From positions 144,075 through 173,577 of the forward strand of contig NW_003115455.1 in assembly GCF_000003605.2 (NCBI RefSeq): 29,503 bases of DNA. Direction: 5' to 3'. A program made the translations under genes and the position numbers. The notes under the pieces were generated by a model that was not told the origin of the DNA, did no database searches, and was given only the letters and a program-made list of their open reading frames with translations. Shown here one piece after another: positions 17,443 through 27,406 of this stretch (its first letter is position 1; every line of letters begins with the position of its first letter). Source of the DNA: Saccoglossus kowalevskii (lineage: Eukaryota > Hemichordata > Enteropneusta > Harrimaniidae).

Positions 17443-17855
17443 GTGAATACGACCCAATATAATACAATAGTAATGGCTTCATGTTTCATTTGCATGTATG
17501 TACAATATAAAATTAAATTAAATTGGAGATGATATTATTGATAATATTGCATTATGTGACTATTGAACTAGGTATCAGTGCCGGGAACTTTGAACTAGGA
17601 GTGACCTCTGGATAAAAATCCTCTTCCTTTCATTGTGACATATTTATTACTATGTGTAAACGATTCGAATGTACTGCATAGCCCTTTGTGTATTCCAGGT
17701 CGCGTACCATGGGTATTAATTAACCAGTTTTGATGAAGAAAAACATTTGATTGAAAGTTAATACTTAGTGAGCAATTTTTAATTACGATTTGTCTGTCCC
17801 TTCCCGTCACTACAATACACAACTACACTGCAATGGAATAGTCGATATATGATGC

Positions 17856-17861
17856 CACGTG
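17856..17861 (+). promoter_or_regulatory. E-box CACGTG just upstream of the TRIM start
   Basis: A canonical palindromic E-box 33 bases before the ATG, in a locally GC-richer patch (GTCCCGGGGAC follows). It would suit a core promoter or 5' UTR position. Confidence 0.35.
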
Positions 17862-17893
17862 ATGTCCCGGGGACTAACACGTAACAAACAATC

Positions 17894-20062
17894 ATGGCTG
17901 CTAGTTCAGCGCAATCAGATATTATTCTCAACAGAATTGAGGAGGATTTTTTGACTTGTCCTATATGTTTAAATCAGTATGTTAAGGCAAGGATACTACC
18001 ATGTCTACATACATTCTGTGAGGGATGTCTGACTGCGCTTGTAGCGAAAACAGGGAGGTTAGTGTGTCCCAGCTGTAACTCGGAGTGTACCACAGACGTG
18101 ACAAAACTGAAGAACCACTTTCTCATGAACAACTTGGTGGAGGTTTTTGAAAGCAGACAGGCACTGGTAGATGGTAAACCAGTGAATTGTGATGGGTGCA
18201 AGAAGAGTGCCGCAACACATAGGTGTATTGAGTGTGTCAAAGTCCTTTGCGATCCCTGTTTTATATGCCATGGTAGTTTGGATATTGCCAGAGGTCATCG
18301 CACTTTTACATTGGAAAGATATGAAGAGCTCAGTTCAACAAATCCCACGTCTTTACAGCCTATTGTTTATTGTTCAACCCATCATGAACAGAAGCTTAAA
18401 TATTACTGTGATATGTGTGATGAAGCAGGTTGTGTCGAATGTTTTCTGATTTCACATTATGGGCATGGTAAACCAAGAGAAATAAAAGAAGTGGCAGCTG
18501 AGTATACTAAGGAGTTGTCAAAACGTGTAGATGAACTGAAAGTGAAATCACAGAGCGCCACCAGTGGTAAGATTGCTATAGAAAATGCAGTAACAGATCT
18601 GGACATAACATACCAAGAACAGGAGGCATTGGTAAGACGAAAGTCAAAAGAGGTCATTTCAAAGGTCAAGAAAGAGGAGACAAAATTAATTGAAGAATTG
18701 TATATGGAGTACATGGCAAAGAAGAAAGTATTGGATTCTCACAAGCAAGCCTTCGATCATATGGAGAAGGATTTGCATAGTGCACAAAATTATGCAGAGA
18801 CTATGATTTACTATGGTAATGCTGCACAGTTGATGTCCACAAAGCAGGAAATTAAAGAGCGAATCAACCACTTGCTGTCCCTAGATGCGACCCCAAAGAC
18901 AGATATAGAAATGTTGACATTTGTAGCAAACAGAGATGAGTTATATGGTAATTATATCGGGAGATTGGAAAAGCCAGCATGTGCATCCAAGTGCATTGTG
19001 GGGTATGTTCCTGATAGAATGGTACAAGGTGCTAATAAAGAGGTTACAGTCACAACAAAAGACTCAACTGGCAAACGTGTGACACATCAGCTAATCACAG
19101 CCAAGTTAAAACATCCAAATGGATCACTATCTAAGTTGTTTGTGACAAATAATTTTGATGGAACACAAACGATTTTGTTGTGTACAGCTGATGTTGGTAG
19201 ATACATCCTTTGCTTAGAAGTGGATGGCACACTGATTCCGGGATCTCCATTTGAGATTGTTGTTGCAAAGGGTCAGATAAAAGATTTAGGAGAAGAAGGA
19301 AATGAACCCGGCCAATTGAAGTATCCTCAGGGTGTAACTCTCAATAATGAAGGGCATGTGGTGATTGCTGACACTGACAACAAGCGTATACAAACAATGG
19401 ATCTCAAGCTGGGTCAAAGTCAACTTACATTTTCTATTGCTGGACAGTTTAAGCCTCTTGATATCGCTGTATCTAAAGATAACAAGTACTTTATTACTGA
19501 TTCTGCCAATTCCCAAGTTGTAGTCACCTGCAAGCTTGGTGAATTAATTCATTGCTTTGGGAGCAATGAACTGAAAGATCCAATGGGGATCTCGATCAGC
19601 CCGATTGAGGATGCAGTATTTGTGACTGACTGTCGCGAGAACTACATCAGAAAGTACAAGGAGAGTGGTCAATATATGTGTAGCTTTGGTGGCCATGGAA
19701 CTAGAGATGGACAATTCTTGGGTCCGTGTTTCATAGACTGTGACAAACAAGGACAGGTGTATGTTTCGGACATTGGCAACAACCGCATTCAAGTCTTCAA
19801 CAAAAATTGCCAATATATGTATAGTATTGGTACTGGGAGTCAGTTGACAAATCCACGTGGTGTGGCCACTGGAGAAGATAACTGTGTGTATGTTACTGAT
19901 GATTCTAACCAAATACATAAATTTCACAGGAAAGGCAAATTCCTTGGTAGCATAAATCCTGGTCTAAATGGCCCCAAAGGCATTGTTGTGACTTGTAACA
20001 AAGGTAATAGTGTTGTTGTTGTAGCTGATTCCAACAACCACCGCATCAATGTATTTGAGTAA
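17894..20062 (+). CDS. Intronless TRIM protein: RING, two B-boxes, coiled coil, filamin, NHL (TRIM71-like)
   Basis: A single open frame of 722 residues. The RING finger is C3HC4 (C22, C25, C37, H39, C42, C45, C58, C61), as in E3 ubiquitin ligases. B-box 1 spans about 99-135 (C99, C102, C111, C114, C119, C122, H126, H135). B-box 2 spans about 160-191 (C160, H163, C172, C175, C180, C183, H188, H191). A charged helical region at about 200-330 fits the coiled coil used for dimerisation. A filamin-type Ig domain (about 365-462) ends GTLIPGSPFEIVV. Six NHL repeats (about 470-722) form the expected propeller, for example YPQGVTLNNEGHVVIADTDN. Two B-boxes with filamin and NHL match TRIM71/LIN-41; TRIM2 and TRIM3 have one B-box. 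The start ATG has a good context (ATCATGG). Lack of introns suggests retroposition or a family expanded by intronless copies. Likely a ubiquitin ligase and/or RNA regulator; orthology is not established. Confidence 0.93.
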   Translation: MAASSAQSDIILNRIEEDFLTCPICLNQYVKARILPCLHTFCEGCLTALVAKTGRLVCPSCNSECTTDVTKLKNHFLMNNLVEVFESRQALVDGKPVNCDGCKKSAATHRCIECVKVLCDPCFICHGSLDIARGHRTFTLERYEELSSTNPTSLQPIVYCSTHHEQKLKYYCDMCDEAGCVECFLISHYGHGKPREIKEVAAEYTKELSKRVDELKVKSQSATSGKIAIENAVTDLDITYQEQEALVRRKSKEVISKVKKEETKLIEELYMEYMAKKKVLDSHKQAFDHMEKDLHSAQNYAETMIYYGNAAQLMSTKQEIKERINHLLSLDATPKTDIEMLTFVANRDELYGNYIGRLEKPACASKCIVGYVPDRMVQGANKEVTVTTKDSTGKRVTHQLITAKLKHPNGSLSKLFVTNNFDGTQTILLCTADVGRYILCLEVDGTLIPGSPFEIVVAKGQIKDLGEEGNEPGQLKYPQGVTLNNEGHVVIADTDNKRIQTMDLKLGQSQLTFSIAGQFKPLDIAVSKDNKYFITDSANSQVVVTCKLGELIHCFGSNELKDPMGISISPIEDAVFVTDCRENYIRKYKESGQYMCSFGGHGTRDGQFLGPCFIDCDKQGQVYVSDIGNNRIQVFNKNCQYMYSIGTGSQLTNPRGVATGEDNCVYVTDDSNQIHKFHRKGKFLGSINPGLNGPKGIVVTCNKGNSVVVVADSNNHRINVFE

Positions 20063-20104
20063 CAATTCTGTGAAGTCACTTACTGCTATTTTGTACATGA
20101 AACT

Positions 20105-20245
20105 TGCAGATGTGATTTTGGGGGAACATCGGATAAGGTATGCAAGATCTTGTGTTTTACTGGGCCAGGTTGACACCAGGATAACATTAAATTGACATTT
20201 GATAGAGAGGGGACTGCACAGCCCTGCCATGTACATGTACTACCA
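20105..20245 (+). mobile_element. SINE 3' fragment in the TRIM 3' flank
   Basis: It shares, in order, TTTTGGGGGAAC, CAGGTTGACACCAGG, CATTTGATAGAGAG and CACAGCCCTGCCATGTA with the body of SINE copies A and B. The tRNA-like head is missing, so it is 5'-truncated. It begins about 45 bases after the TRIM stop codon and may be part of the transcript. Confidence 0.75.
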
Positions 20246-20332
20246 AATTAAAAACATGGTTAAGGTGTTATGTCACAAAATGTACCTGCAAAGGTGTAAC
20301 CCAGTATTTGGATCTGTGACAGTGTCACAAAA

Positions 20333-20338
20333 AATAAA
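20333..20338 (+). terminator. Candidate poly(A) signal for the TRIM gene
   Basis: AATAAA about 270 bases after the TRIM stop, just downstream of the SINE fragment. It is the first exact AATAAA after the stop. Confidence 0.4.
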
Positions 20339-21045
20339 ATCTATGAAATACTTTCATAATCAACAAGATTGTATTCAAGTTTAAAATATTGTAATAATAC
20401 ATAACATAATGTATCATAACATATTGTAGAACAAGTTGTTAATTTTGTTTTTTTACTGACTTGGCTAGGTCCTTTCGATGATTTTGTCACTGACTAGGCG
20501 AGTTTTCATTGGAAATCACACAAGTATTTCAAATTACTGTATTGAATGACAATCTCTGAAATATCGTGTACATTCATTTTCTAGTATACATGTAATACTA
20601 GTAACATATATTGAGTTATAGCAAGATATCCCAATTTTTAATATGAATCTTGCGTTTTAGATTATATTAACACATTTGGTATTTGAGAGCTATAAATTCA
20701 TTTGATATTATAGTGCAACACGTGTTGGAGGTGATGACAGAGCAATTTATATTCAGGGCTAACAAGTTGTTGTATATTCTAATATTTTACTTCATATTGA
20801 ATATGAATTCCAATTATCTGATTTTTATGCTGCTAATTGTTCCTGCAAAAGGTTTTTTTTTTCTTTTTTCTTCAGATTTATACAGTTCAGTTTTTTGATT
20901 GCTTTAAATAGATCTGTATAATTCTCAATTACAAAGACGAATGCCTCTCAAGTCTCAGTCCTTTAGAGGTGTGATATGTGTTTCTGTATACATAATTAGG
21001 TTTAATGATCCTAATAAATTTGTGATTTTCTTGAATCTTCTTCTG

Positions 21046-21088
21046 GTATATATATATTTATATATATACATTGTATATATATATATAT
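21046..21088 (+). repeat. TA-rich microsatellite
   Basis: Three TA runs broken by TTTA and CATTG. A second, shorter run lies at 21164-21180. Confidence 0.85.
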
Positions 21089-21686
21089 GGGGCAGTCACC
21101 TAGAATTGACTTCTGAGAAAGTTTTGAAGTGGAATGATTAAAAGCAATTATTATAAATCACCTGTATATATATATATATTTATAAACCAAAAAGACATAT
21201 CGTTTCCCTTAATCTGGCACATGGTAAACAAGCCACCCCCCCCCCAAAAAAAAACCTTTGTGAGCTGAGTATCCTGGACACTAAGTTGGACAAGTATGGT
21301 ACATTGTACATACCGGTACATGTGTTAAACCAGAGTTATTGGGGAACCAGAATTGTAATTGCATATATGTGAGCTTTGAATACAAACACAACATTCAGCA
21401 CTATCGATGAGGTTTGATTAACAAACCTCATTGACTATGTAAAATGTAAATTGAAATTGACCTCACTGTGATGACAAATGCGTTGTGGAATATGGAAAAA
21501 GGGACCGAAGCATGCGCACTGCGTACACAATATGCTAATGACTTTTAACAAGGTTACCGGGTATAACGTAAACAAAACTTGTGTATATTATTTGTTCAAT
21601 TATTAATAGAAAGCATTTATTATGAAATGCCGGAATCAGGAGGATGTACAGTGTCTTACAGGGAGAGCTATTTTGAAATTGAATAA

Positions 21687-21700
21687 GGGGGGGGGGGGGG
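21687..21700 (+). repeat. G14 homopolymer
   Basis: An uninterrupted G run; its length may be unreliable in the assembly. Confidence 0.8.
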
Positions 21701-22380
21701 CATGCTATTTTCCATAGTCTGGGAGGGGGCAATCAATTTGGTTTTGTGTAGAAACAAATTACATAGTTTAAACAGACATAATATTTACAGATTATTGTAC
21801 ATTTTTCATTGCATAGAAACATTCAAGTTTATGAACTTTCTTTTAACACTTTCAAAATTCAAACTTTTATTTTTCCCACAAAATGTAAAGTTTATTGTAC
21901 TTGTTAAATGTTAATAAACAACCAATGCTTCTACCGGTACTCAAATAGTTTTCTTTTTTGAATAACTCAACTCATTATAATGTATAATACCTAAGAAGGT
22001 AGCAAAAAATGAAATTTATTATTAATAAACGATAAATAACATAAACCTGTATATGAGCTATTTGTAACTCCTAAATACATAATAAAAATAATAATTGGGT
22101 CATGATTTATTATCATGAAGCAAGATAATATTAAAGCTGTCACATGTGATGTTCTAAGAAAAGCTGACAGAGATGATATGCTGAAAAACAAGTAGTGGGG
22201 CACATTCAGAAATCACAGGCCATTGATAGATATACAGCAGATTCTACAGAGGATGTTTCAGAGGTAGTGTATACTTTTCAGAACTCGGAACCTCGGAACC
22301 AACTTCTCAGAGCCCAATTTCAGAATAGCTTCCTTATATCATCGGAAGTCACCTCTTAGCAACCATTAGCAGCAACCATT

Positions 22381-22632
22381 GAGCCGATTTCGTTCATATT
22401 TGGTAGGATTACACCTTGGCACGAGTAGATGTGCTTCTGACAGTAATGACCACGCCCATCCAAAAATATGCAAATTAGATCAATGCAGTTTTTTGCTGCT
22501 ATTTCTACCACCACCGTATCGATTATATTCATATTTGGTATGATTACACCTTGGCACGAGTAAATGTGCTTTTGGCAATAATGACCACGCCCTCCCAAAA
22601 ATATGCAAATTAGATCAATGCAGTTATTTGCT
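22381..22632 (+). repeat. Two direct repeats of about 117 bp, period 135
   Basis: Copy 1 (22381-22497) and copy 2 (22516-22632) share TTCATATTTGGTA, GATTACACCTTGGCACGAGT and AAATATGCAAATTAGATCAA, with about a dozen differences. A minus-strand open frame carries the repeat as duplicated peptide (GRGHYCQKHIYSCQGVI), which is a by-product. A looser relative occurs near 28720-28750 (GATTTTATTCAAATTTGGCA). It is probably a dispersed or satellite-like family. Confidence 0.8.
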
Positions 22633-22663
22633 CAAGTATTTGCTTCTGTGAGTGTGTATTTAG

Positions 22664-23917
22664 GAATATATTCAAGGAAATAAACTAATTGTCATTGTCA
22701 AAGCATTCAGAAGGGGAACACTACAAAGAAATGAACAATTCTATTATCAAAATGAAAAACTTTGCTGTGTCAACTCATATAATTATCTTGGAATAATCTT
22801 TCAGTCAAATGGTAAATTTACAGAAGCTAGAGACAACCTAGCAGATAAAGCAATCAAAGCCATGTATGCACTAAAGCAGTCTTTACCAAAAGAAACAGAC
22901 TGTAAAACGTACATCCATCTGTTTAATATATGTATCAAACCAATTTTACTGTATGGATCTGAAATTTGGGGAATGGAAAATATGAGTAACAATAACTGGG
23001 ACAAAACTAAAACAGAAAAAGTGCATCTAAAATTCATTAAACAACTACTTGGGCTTAATAAATACACAGCGAATAGTGCATGTCGGGGTGAAATTGGAGC
23101 ATTTCCATTGATAACTGAAGTGAAAATCAATATGATTAAGTTCTGGTCCCGTGTCACAGACAAGTCACAAAATAATTATACAAAGATAGCGTTAAGCGAT
23201 CAGACTTTGTCAAAAGCACAATGGGAAACATCAGTCAAAAATATCTTGAAAGATGTAGACCTCTCTAAAACATCACAGCTATCACATCAAAATATTAAGG
23301 AAATTAGCAGCACTATTAAACAACAATACATAACATACTGGAGAGAGAATATGACAAATGAAAAAACAAAACTGAGAACATACATTAAATTTAAAATTAA
23401 TTACAATCTGGAAAATTACATTAATGTTTTGGATAATAATCAAAGAATATCAATGGCTAGATTCAGGACAAGTAGTCACAATCTAGCCATTGAAAAAGGC
23501 AGACATACCAATCCAAAAACCCCATTAGAAAATAGAATTTGTAAACAATGCCCATTACAGGAGATCGAAGACGAATTACACTTTCTTTTAGTTTGCCCAC
23601 GATATCAAACAGATAGAAATGATTTTATTTCCAATATTTTATTCCCCAAAGAAATCATTACCAACCTGCAAAAATTCACATATTTAATGAAAAGTAATGA
23701 CAGAAATATAATAAAACTTTTAGGGGAATTTTTACATAAATCATTTATTTTAAGAAATGAGCTTTTTTTGGATATAATACCTTGACTCTTTTTTTCTATT
23801 TTTTACGTTATCGTACTTTGATTTTTTTTAATCACTTATATATTTATTGCTGTAAACCAATAGAACATTTGTAATTCTAAGGATGCAATAAAGTTATTAT
23901 TATTATTATTATTATTA
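22664..23917 (+). mobile_element. 5'-truncated LINE: RT end, C-terminal domain and (TTA)n tail
   Basis: The open frame runs from about 22664 to the stop at 23783-23785. It begins within the reverse transcriptase after its catalytic motif: VNSYNYLGIIFQSNGKF, then IKPILLYGSEIWG, both typical of the late RT/thumb of non-LTR elements. A C-terminal domain follows with a CxxC...H...C knuckle read as CKQCPLQEIEDELHFLLVC. The 3' UTR ends CAATAAAGTTATTATT and a (TTA)n tail (about 23894-23917). The frame is open for over 370 codons with no stop, so the copy is fairly young, though truncated and lacking its endonuclease and RT active site. It is related to the minus-strand copy at 6053-6495 through the same C-terminal motif and 3' end. 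The clade was not assigned. It cannot move by itself. Confidence 0.85.
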
Positions 23918-24022
23918 AGCATTTTGGTACAATTTTACTGAAAAGACGATTTTTCCATTAATTAATAATTAATTATTAATTTATGCAAATGAGACGATTA
24001 TTTCCACCAATCATGTCCTGCA

Positions 24023-24037
24023 CCCCCCCCCCCCCCC
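24023..24037 (+). repeat. C15 homopolymer upstream of MCAT
   Basis: A C run followed by GGGCCC, about 105 bases before the MCAT start codon. Confidence 0.8.
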
Positions 24038-24103
24038 GGGCCCTGGTAGTAAACGAAAGCTCGCCGCAAGAAAAAAGAAAGAAAAAAACATACGATCATT
24101 CTA

Positions 24104-24116
24104 CCACAAGAGGGCG
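24104..24116 (+). promoter_or_regulatory. CTCF-like motif in the MCAT promoter or 5' UTR
   Basis: CCACAAGAGGGCG agrees with the CTCF core consensus (CCASYAGRKGGCR) at all but one position. It lies 26 bases before the MCAT ATG. A short motif match only. Confidence 0.3.
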
Positions 24117-24142
24117 TCTGTAGGGTTAAAGGTTACTAAGGT

Positions 24143-27100
24143 ATGGCTGCCTTCGTAAGAACCGCATGTTGGCTCGGTGTTTGCGAAGTTAGGTCATGCT
24201 CATTGTTTACATTTTCATCAAAGTTTGCATCCAAGGCAAGACAGTTGTGTTCAAAGTTAGGATGTGACGAATCGAACCATACAAGCAATGATTGTAAGAA
24301 AATAACTGTTCAAGATTCAGCTGATAAAATCGGTAGCTCAGACTTGGAGATCGACGGTAAACAAGTCAAAGAACTACTGGATAGCTTTGCAAAACCAGAT
24401 ATAGCCGAACAAGAAGCTTTAACTGGTCTTTCTGATGAAAATTCTAATTTGCAATTGCCTCGAAGGAAGCCCGCGGTGGACCCCGCGGATACAAGCATTC
24501 TTCTGTTCCCAGGTCAAGGATCTCAGTTTGTGGGTATGGGAGAGAAACTTTTAGGAGCGCCTAATGTGAAGGAAATTTACCAAGCTGCATCGGAAATATT
24601 AGGGTATGATCTTTTAGAACTGTGTTTGAATGGACCAAAAGAAGAGTTAGATAAAACTATTCATTGTCAACCAGCAGTGTTTGTAACGTCCATTGCTGCA
24701 GCTCAAAGTTTACAACACCAAAACCCATGGGCAAGTATTCCTATTTAAATATAATAGTAAAACAAAACTATATACATGTAAAGTGGACTACAATAGTTTT
24801 CAACTAGCTGGGAAAGTTTTTTTTTTTGGTGAAAATTTAAACACTATAATAACTTCAAATTAATCATTCCCAGAAATACATTTTAGTTAATACATGTGCA
24901 TGGAAGGTACTAACGGATCAGTTAGTACCTTCAATGGTTAATACATATAGTACAAGTACATGTACTATCGTGATTTTAGCTGGTGCAGAACATTAAAGCA
25001 CATGCTGTGTGTAAGTCTCACATCTTAAACTGTGTATACATATTTTGCAGGAAATAAATAACCTCTGATAAAGGTTTAATTTTGAAGCCATATTGCATTT
25101 AAGTGAATGGAAATTATCACATACTGCATGCGATATATGTCAAGACCAATCACAGAACAAAATAACAATAACAGAATGTGCACTGATGACGGTACTTCTT
25201 GAATTTGTTGTTTACGTCACATGGCACCTACATCATATATAAATAAGGGGTGTGATAACTGATCAGCAATATTATCCAAATACTAGTACTATGTATTCAC
25301 CAACGTAAACTGTACTGTTACAACTATATTTACTTTGTTAAACAGGTGAATTTTTATTCATGTATTTCATATTGTAGGCAATTGACAACTGTGTGGCCAC
25401 TGCTGGTTTCAGTGTGGGTGAGTTTGCAGCGCTTGTGTTTGCCGGTGTAATGCAATTTGAAGATGGTGAGTAATTAAGACATTATTACTATTGCCGTGCT
25501 GTTTAGTGGCAAAGCCCTTCTGTGATCTCAAAATGATGTATATCAGTCAAAGCAAAGTTGTTCAAATTATGTTGTGTAGTTGTTCTCTAGAATCCGGTAA
25601 AATCTGTCAAAAACGTGATCCCCATTTATACATGATTAAACATAAAAACAATATCAGTGCTTTGAACAGCCTTTGTGCCACCAATTTTTGTGAATGCTTC
25701 GTCGCTAAAGTGTCTGACTTGTATGAAAGGTGTATTAGAGGCCTTTAGTGGTAATACTGTAGCTACTTAATTAATGTGTGTTATTGTGAGAAGTGTGTAG
25801 CTGAGCAAGGCTGTCCCCGATTGGCTTCCCAAGTAATTGAACTTCATGGCGGAACAGTGTGTCATAACCTAACTCTATTTAACCTCAGGTTCAGACAATT
25901 TTTTGTTTCTGAATATTCTCTACGTCTATATTCAAATTTATCTCGAATTTTAGTATGTATTTTATGTTTTGTTTCCTAAGCCCTGAGGTTGGTTCAGATT
26001 CGAGCTAAAGCTATGCAGAGAGCTTCTGAAGATGTCGCTAGTGGAATGATATCAGTTATGGGTACACACACTACCAAGTATAGATCAGCCTGTCTGGAGG
26101 CTCGCAGTTACTGTAACAATGTGTTAGGATTACCAGATCCAGTATGTTCTATTGCAAACTATTTATTTCCAGATGGTAGGGTCATTGCTGGTAATGTAGA
26201 GGTGAGTTAATATGGAAATGGTGGTTGCGGGGATGGCACTGTTTCAGCTAAATAGTTTTATTCATGATTACAAGATCTTACTAAAAATATATTTGACGTA
26301 ATCGTAGAATGTTGTCCAGATACTGAAATAGATCAAATGCAGTGCCACGATAATAAACAATTTTTCAACCCCATTACTTTGTTGGGGCTTTTTAGTGATG
26401 TATCATAAATCCCATGGAAGTTTACTACCCAAACAAAAAACATTACAAAAATATTTCAACACTGCAACTGTTATAAATGCACCTGTTGCTTGTTTTGGAT
26501 TACTGATTTTCTTGTCAGAATCAAACAACCTATGTATATTGGAATTATTTGAAACATGTTTTATTTTACATTACAATCTCATATATTTTATCTTGATATA
26601 TTATTTGTTTATTTATACTTGTTTTCTTCTTTTCTTGGTATCTCTCCTTATATGTTTAGATTGAACAAATTTGGAGTGGTGAAACAAAAACATTACTCAT
26701 ACTGTATTTACTATATTAGTAGAACTGCATTTGATCTAGGAAAAACACCCATAAATCAAAAAATGCATTTATTGTATGCTGGATCGTTGAAATAAGACTT
26801 ATTTTGACCATGAATACAACTATGTCATTTTCGTAAGCGCATACAGTGGTATATGCATTTAGGTATTGAAGAGGGAAGGGAAAATATCTTAATGTTAACC
26901 AGTGTTGACAGTTGTTGGCTTGCCTCATTGGAGTCTGTTGCATATTTTAGTACTTGCTGCTCTTTTTTGGTTCTTGATCATCATACTATATGATTCATGT
27001 TTTTTCACAGGCATTGCAGTTCATATCAGAGAATGCAAGACAGTTTGGTATACGCAATGTAAAGCGTCTTCCAGTCAGTGGAGCATTCCACACGTCACTG

Positions 27101-27406
27101 ATGACCTCAGCCCAGTATGACTTCAGAGAAGCCATTAAAGACTTGAAACTTGAACGACCTTCAATCTATGTCATATCTAACGTAGAAGGAAAGAGATACA
27201 GTTTATTAAAACAGATCAAAAATGCCTTGGTGAAACAGATTGTGTCGCCAGTGAAATGGGAACAGTCCATGCATGTGTTGTACCAGAGGAGACAAGGAAC
27301 GAGTTTCCCACAAACTTTTGAAGTAGGACCTGGCAAACAGCTGGGTGCATTGTTGAAAAGGTTAAATTTAAAGGCTTGGAATAGTTATAAAAGTGTAGAA
27401 GTGTAG
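24143..27406 (+). CDS. MCAT: Malonyl-CoA:ACP transacylase, mitochondrial, four exons
   Basis: The enzyme moves malonyl groups from CoA to mitochondrial acyl carrier protein, feeding mitochondrial fatty acid synthesis and hence lipoate production. Exons are 24143-24730, 25378-25465, 25981-26201 and 27011-27406, giving 430 residues. The start ATG (AGGTATGG) opens an Arg/Ser/Cys-rich amino terminus of the kind used as a mitochondrial transit peptide, then an acidic linker to about residue 110. The catalytic domain shows LFPGQGSQFVGMG (oxyanion region, 121-133), GFSVGEFAAL with nucleophile Ser208, QIRAKAM with Arg233 (binds the malonyl carboxylate), GAFHT with catalytic His326, and SPVKWEQSM and FEVGPGKQLGA near the end. 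All key residues are intact. Introns 2 and 3 are GT-AG. Intron 1 must begin with GC (TGG|GCAAGT) to keep the frame and the ungapped match to other MCATs. Length exceeds the human protein (390) mainly in the N-terminal linker. Confidence 0.95.
24903..24932. repeat. Perfect 12-bp hairpin in MCAT intron 1
   Basis: GAAGGTACTAAC and GTTAGTACCTTC are exact reverse complements around the six-base loop GGATCA. It lies about 170 bases into the intron with the unusual donor. No function is evident. Confidence 0.8.

Larger units (their letters stand above)
20400..22380. other. Intergenic spacer rich in simple repeats
   Basis: No gene recognised. It contains TA-rich microsatellites (21046-21088 and 21164-21180), a C10 run followed by A9 (21236-21254), a G14 run (21687-21700) and two TACCGGTA sites (21311 and 21932). 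Open frames crossing these are low-complexity by-products. Confidence 0.55.

Noticed and set aside
18059-18714. Minus-strand open frames inside the TRIM gene
   Set aside because: Shadows of the conserved + strand coding sequence; the Cys codons and conserved motifs are explained by the TRIM frame.
22356-22598. Minus-strand 80-codon frame with a duplicated peptide
   Set aside because: The repeat in the peptide follows from the 135-bp-period DNA repeat; no protein family.
24731-24748. Extension of MCAT exon 1 to the stop at 24746-24748 as the true protein end
   Set aside because: The catalytic Ser, Arg and His lie in later exons that join in frame with an ungapped match, so this is intron read-through.
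26370-26394. Hairpin followed by T run (AACCCCA...TTGGGGCTTTTT), like a bacterial terminator
   Set aside because: It lies within an animal gene intron, where this structure has no such role; a chance match.
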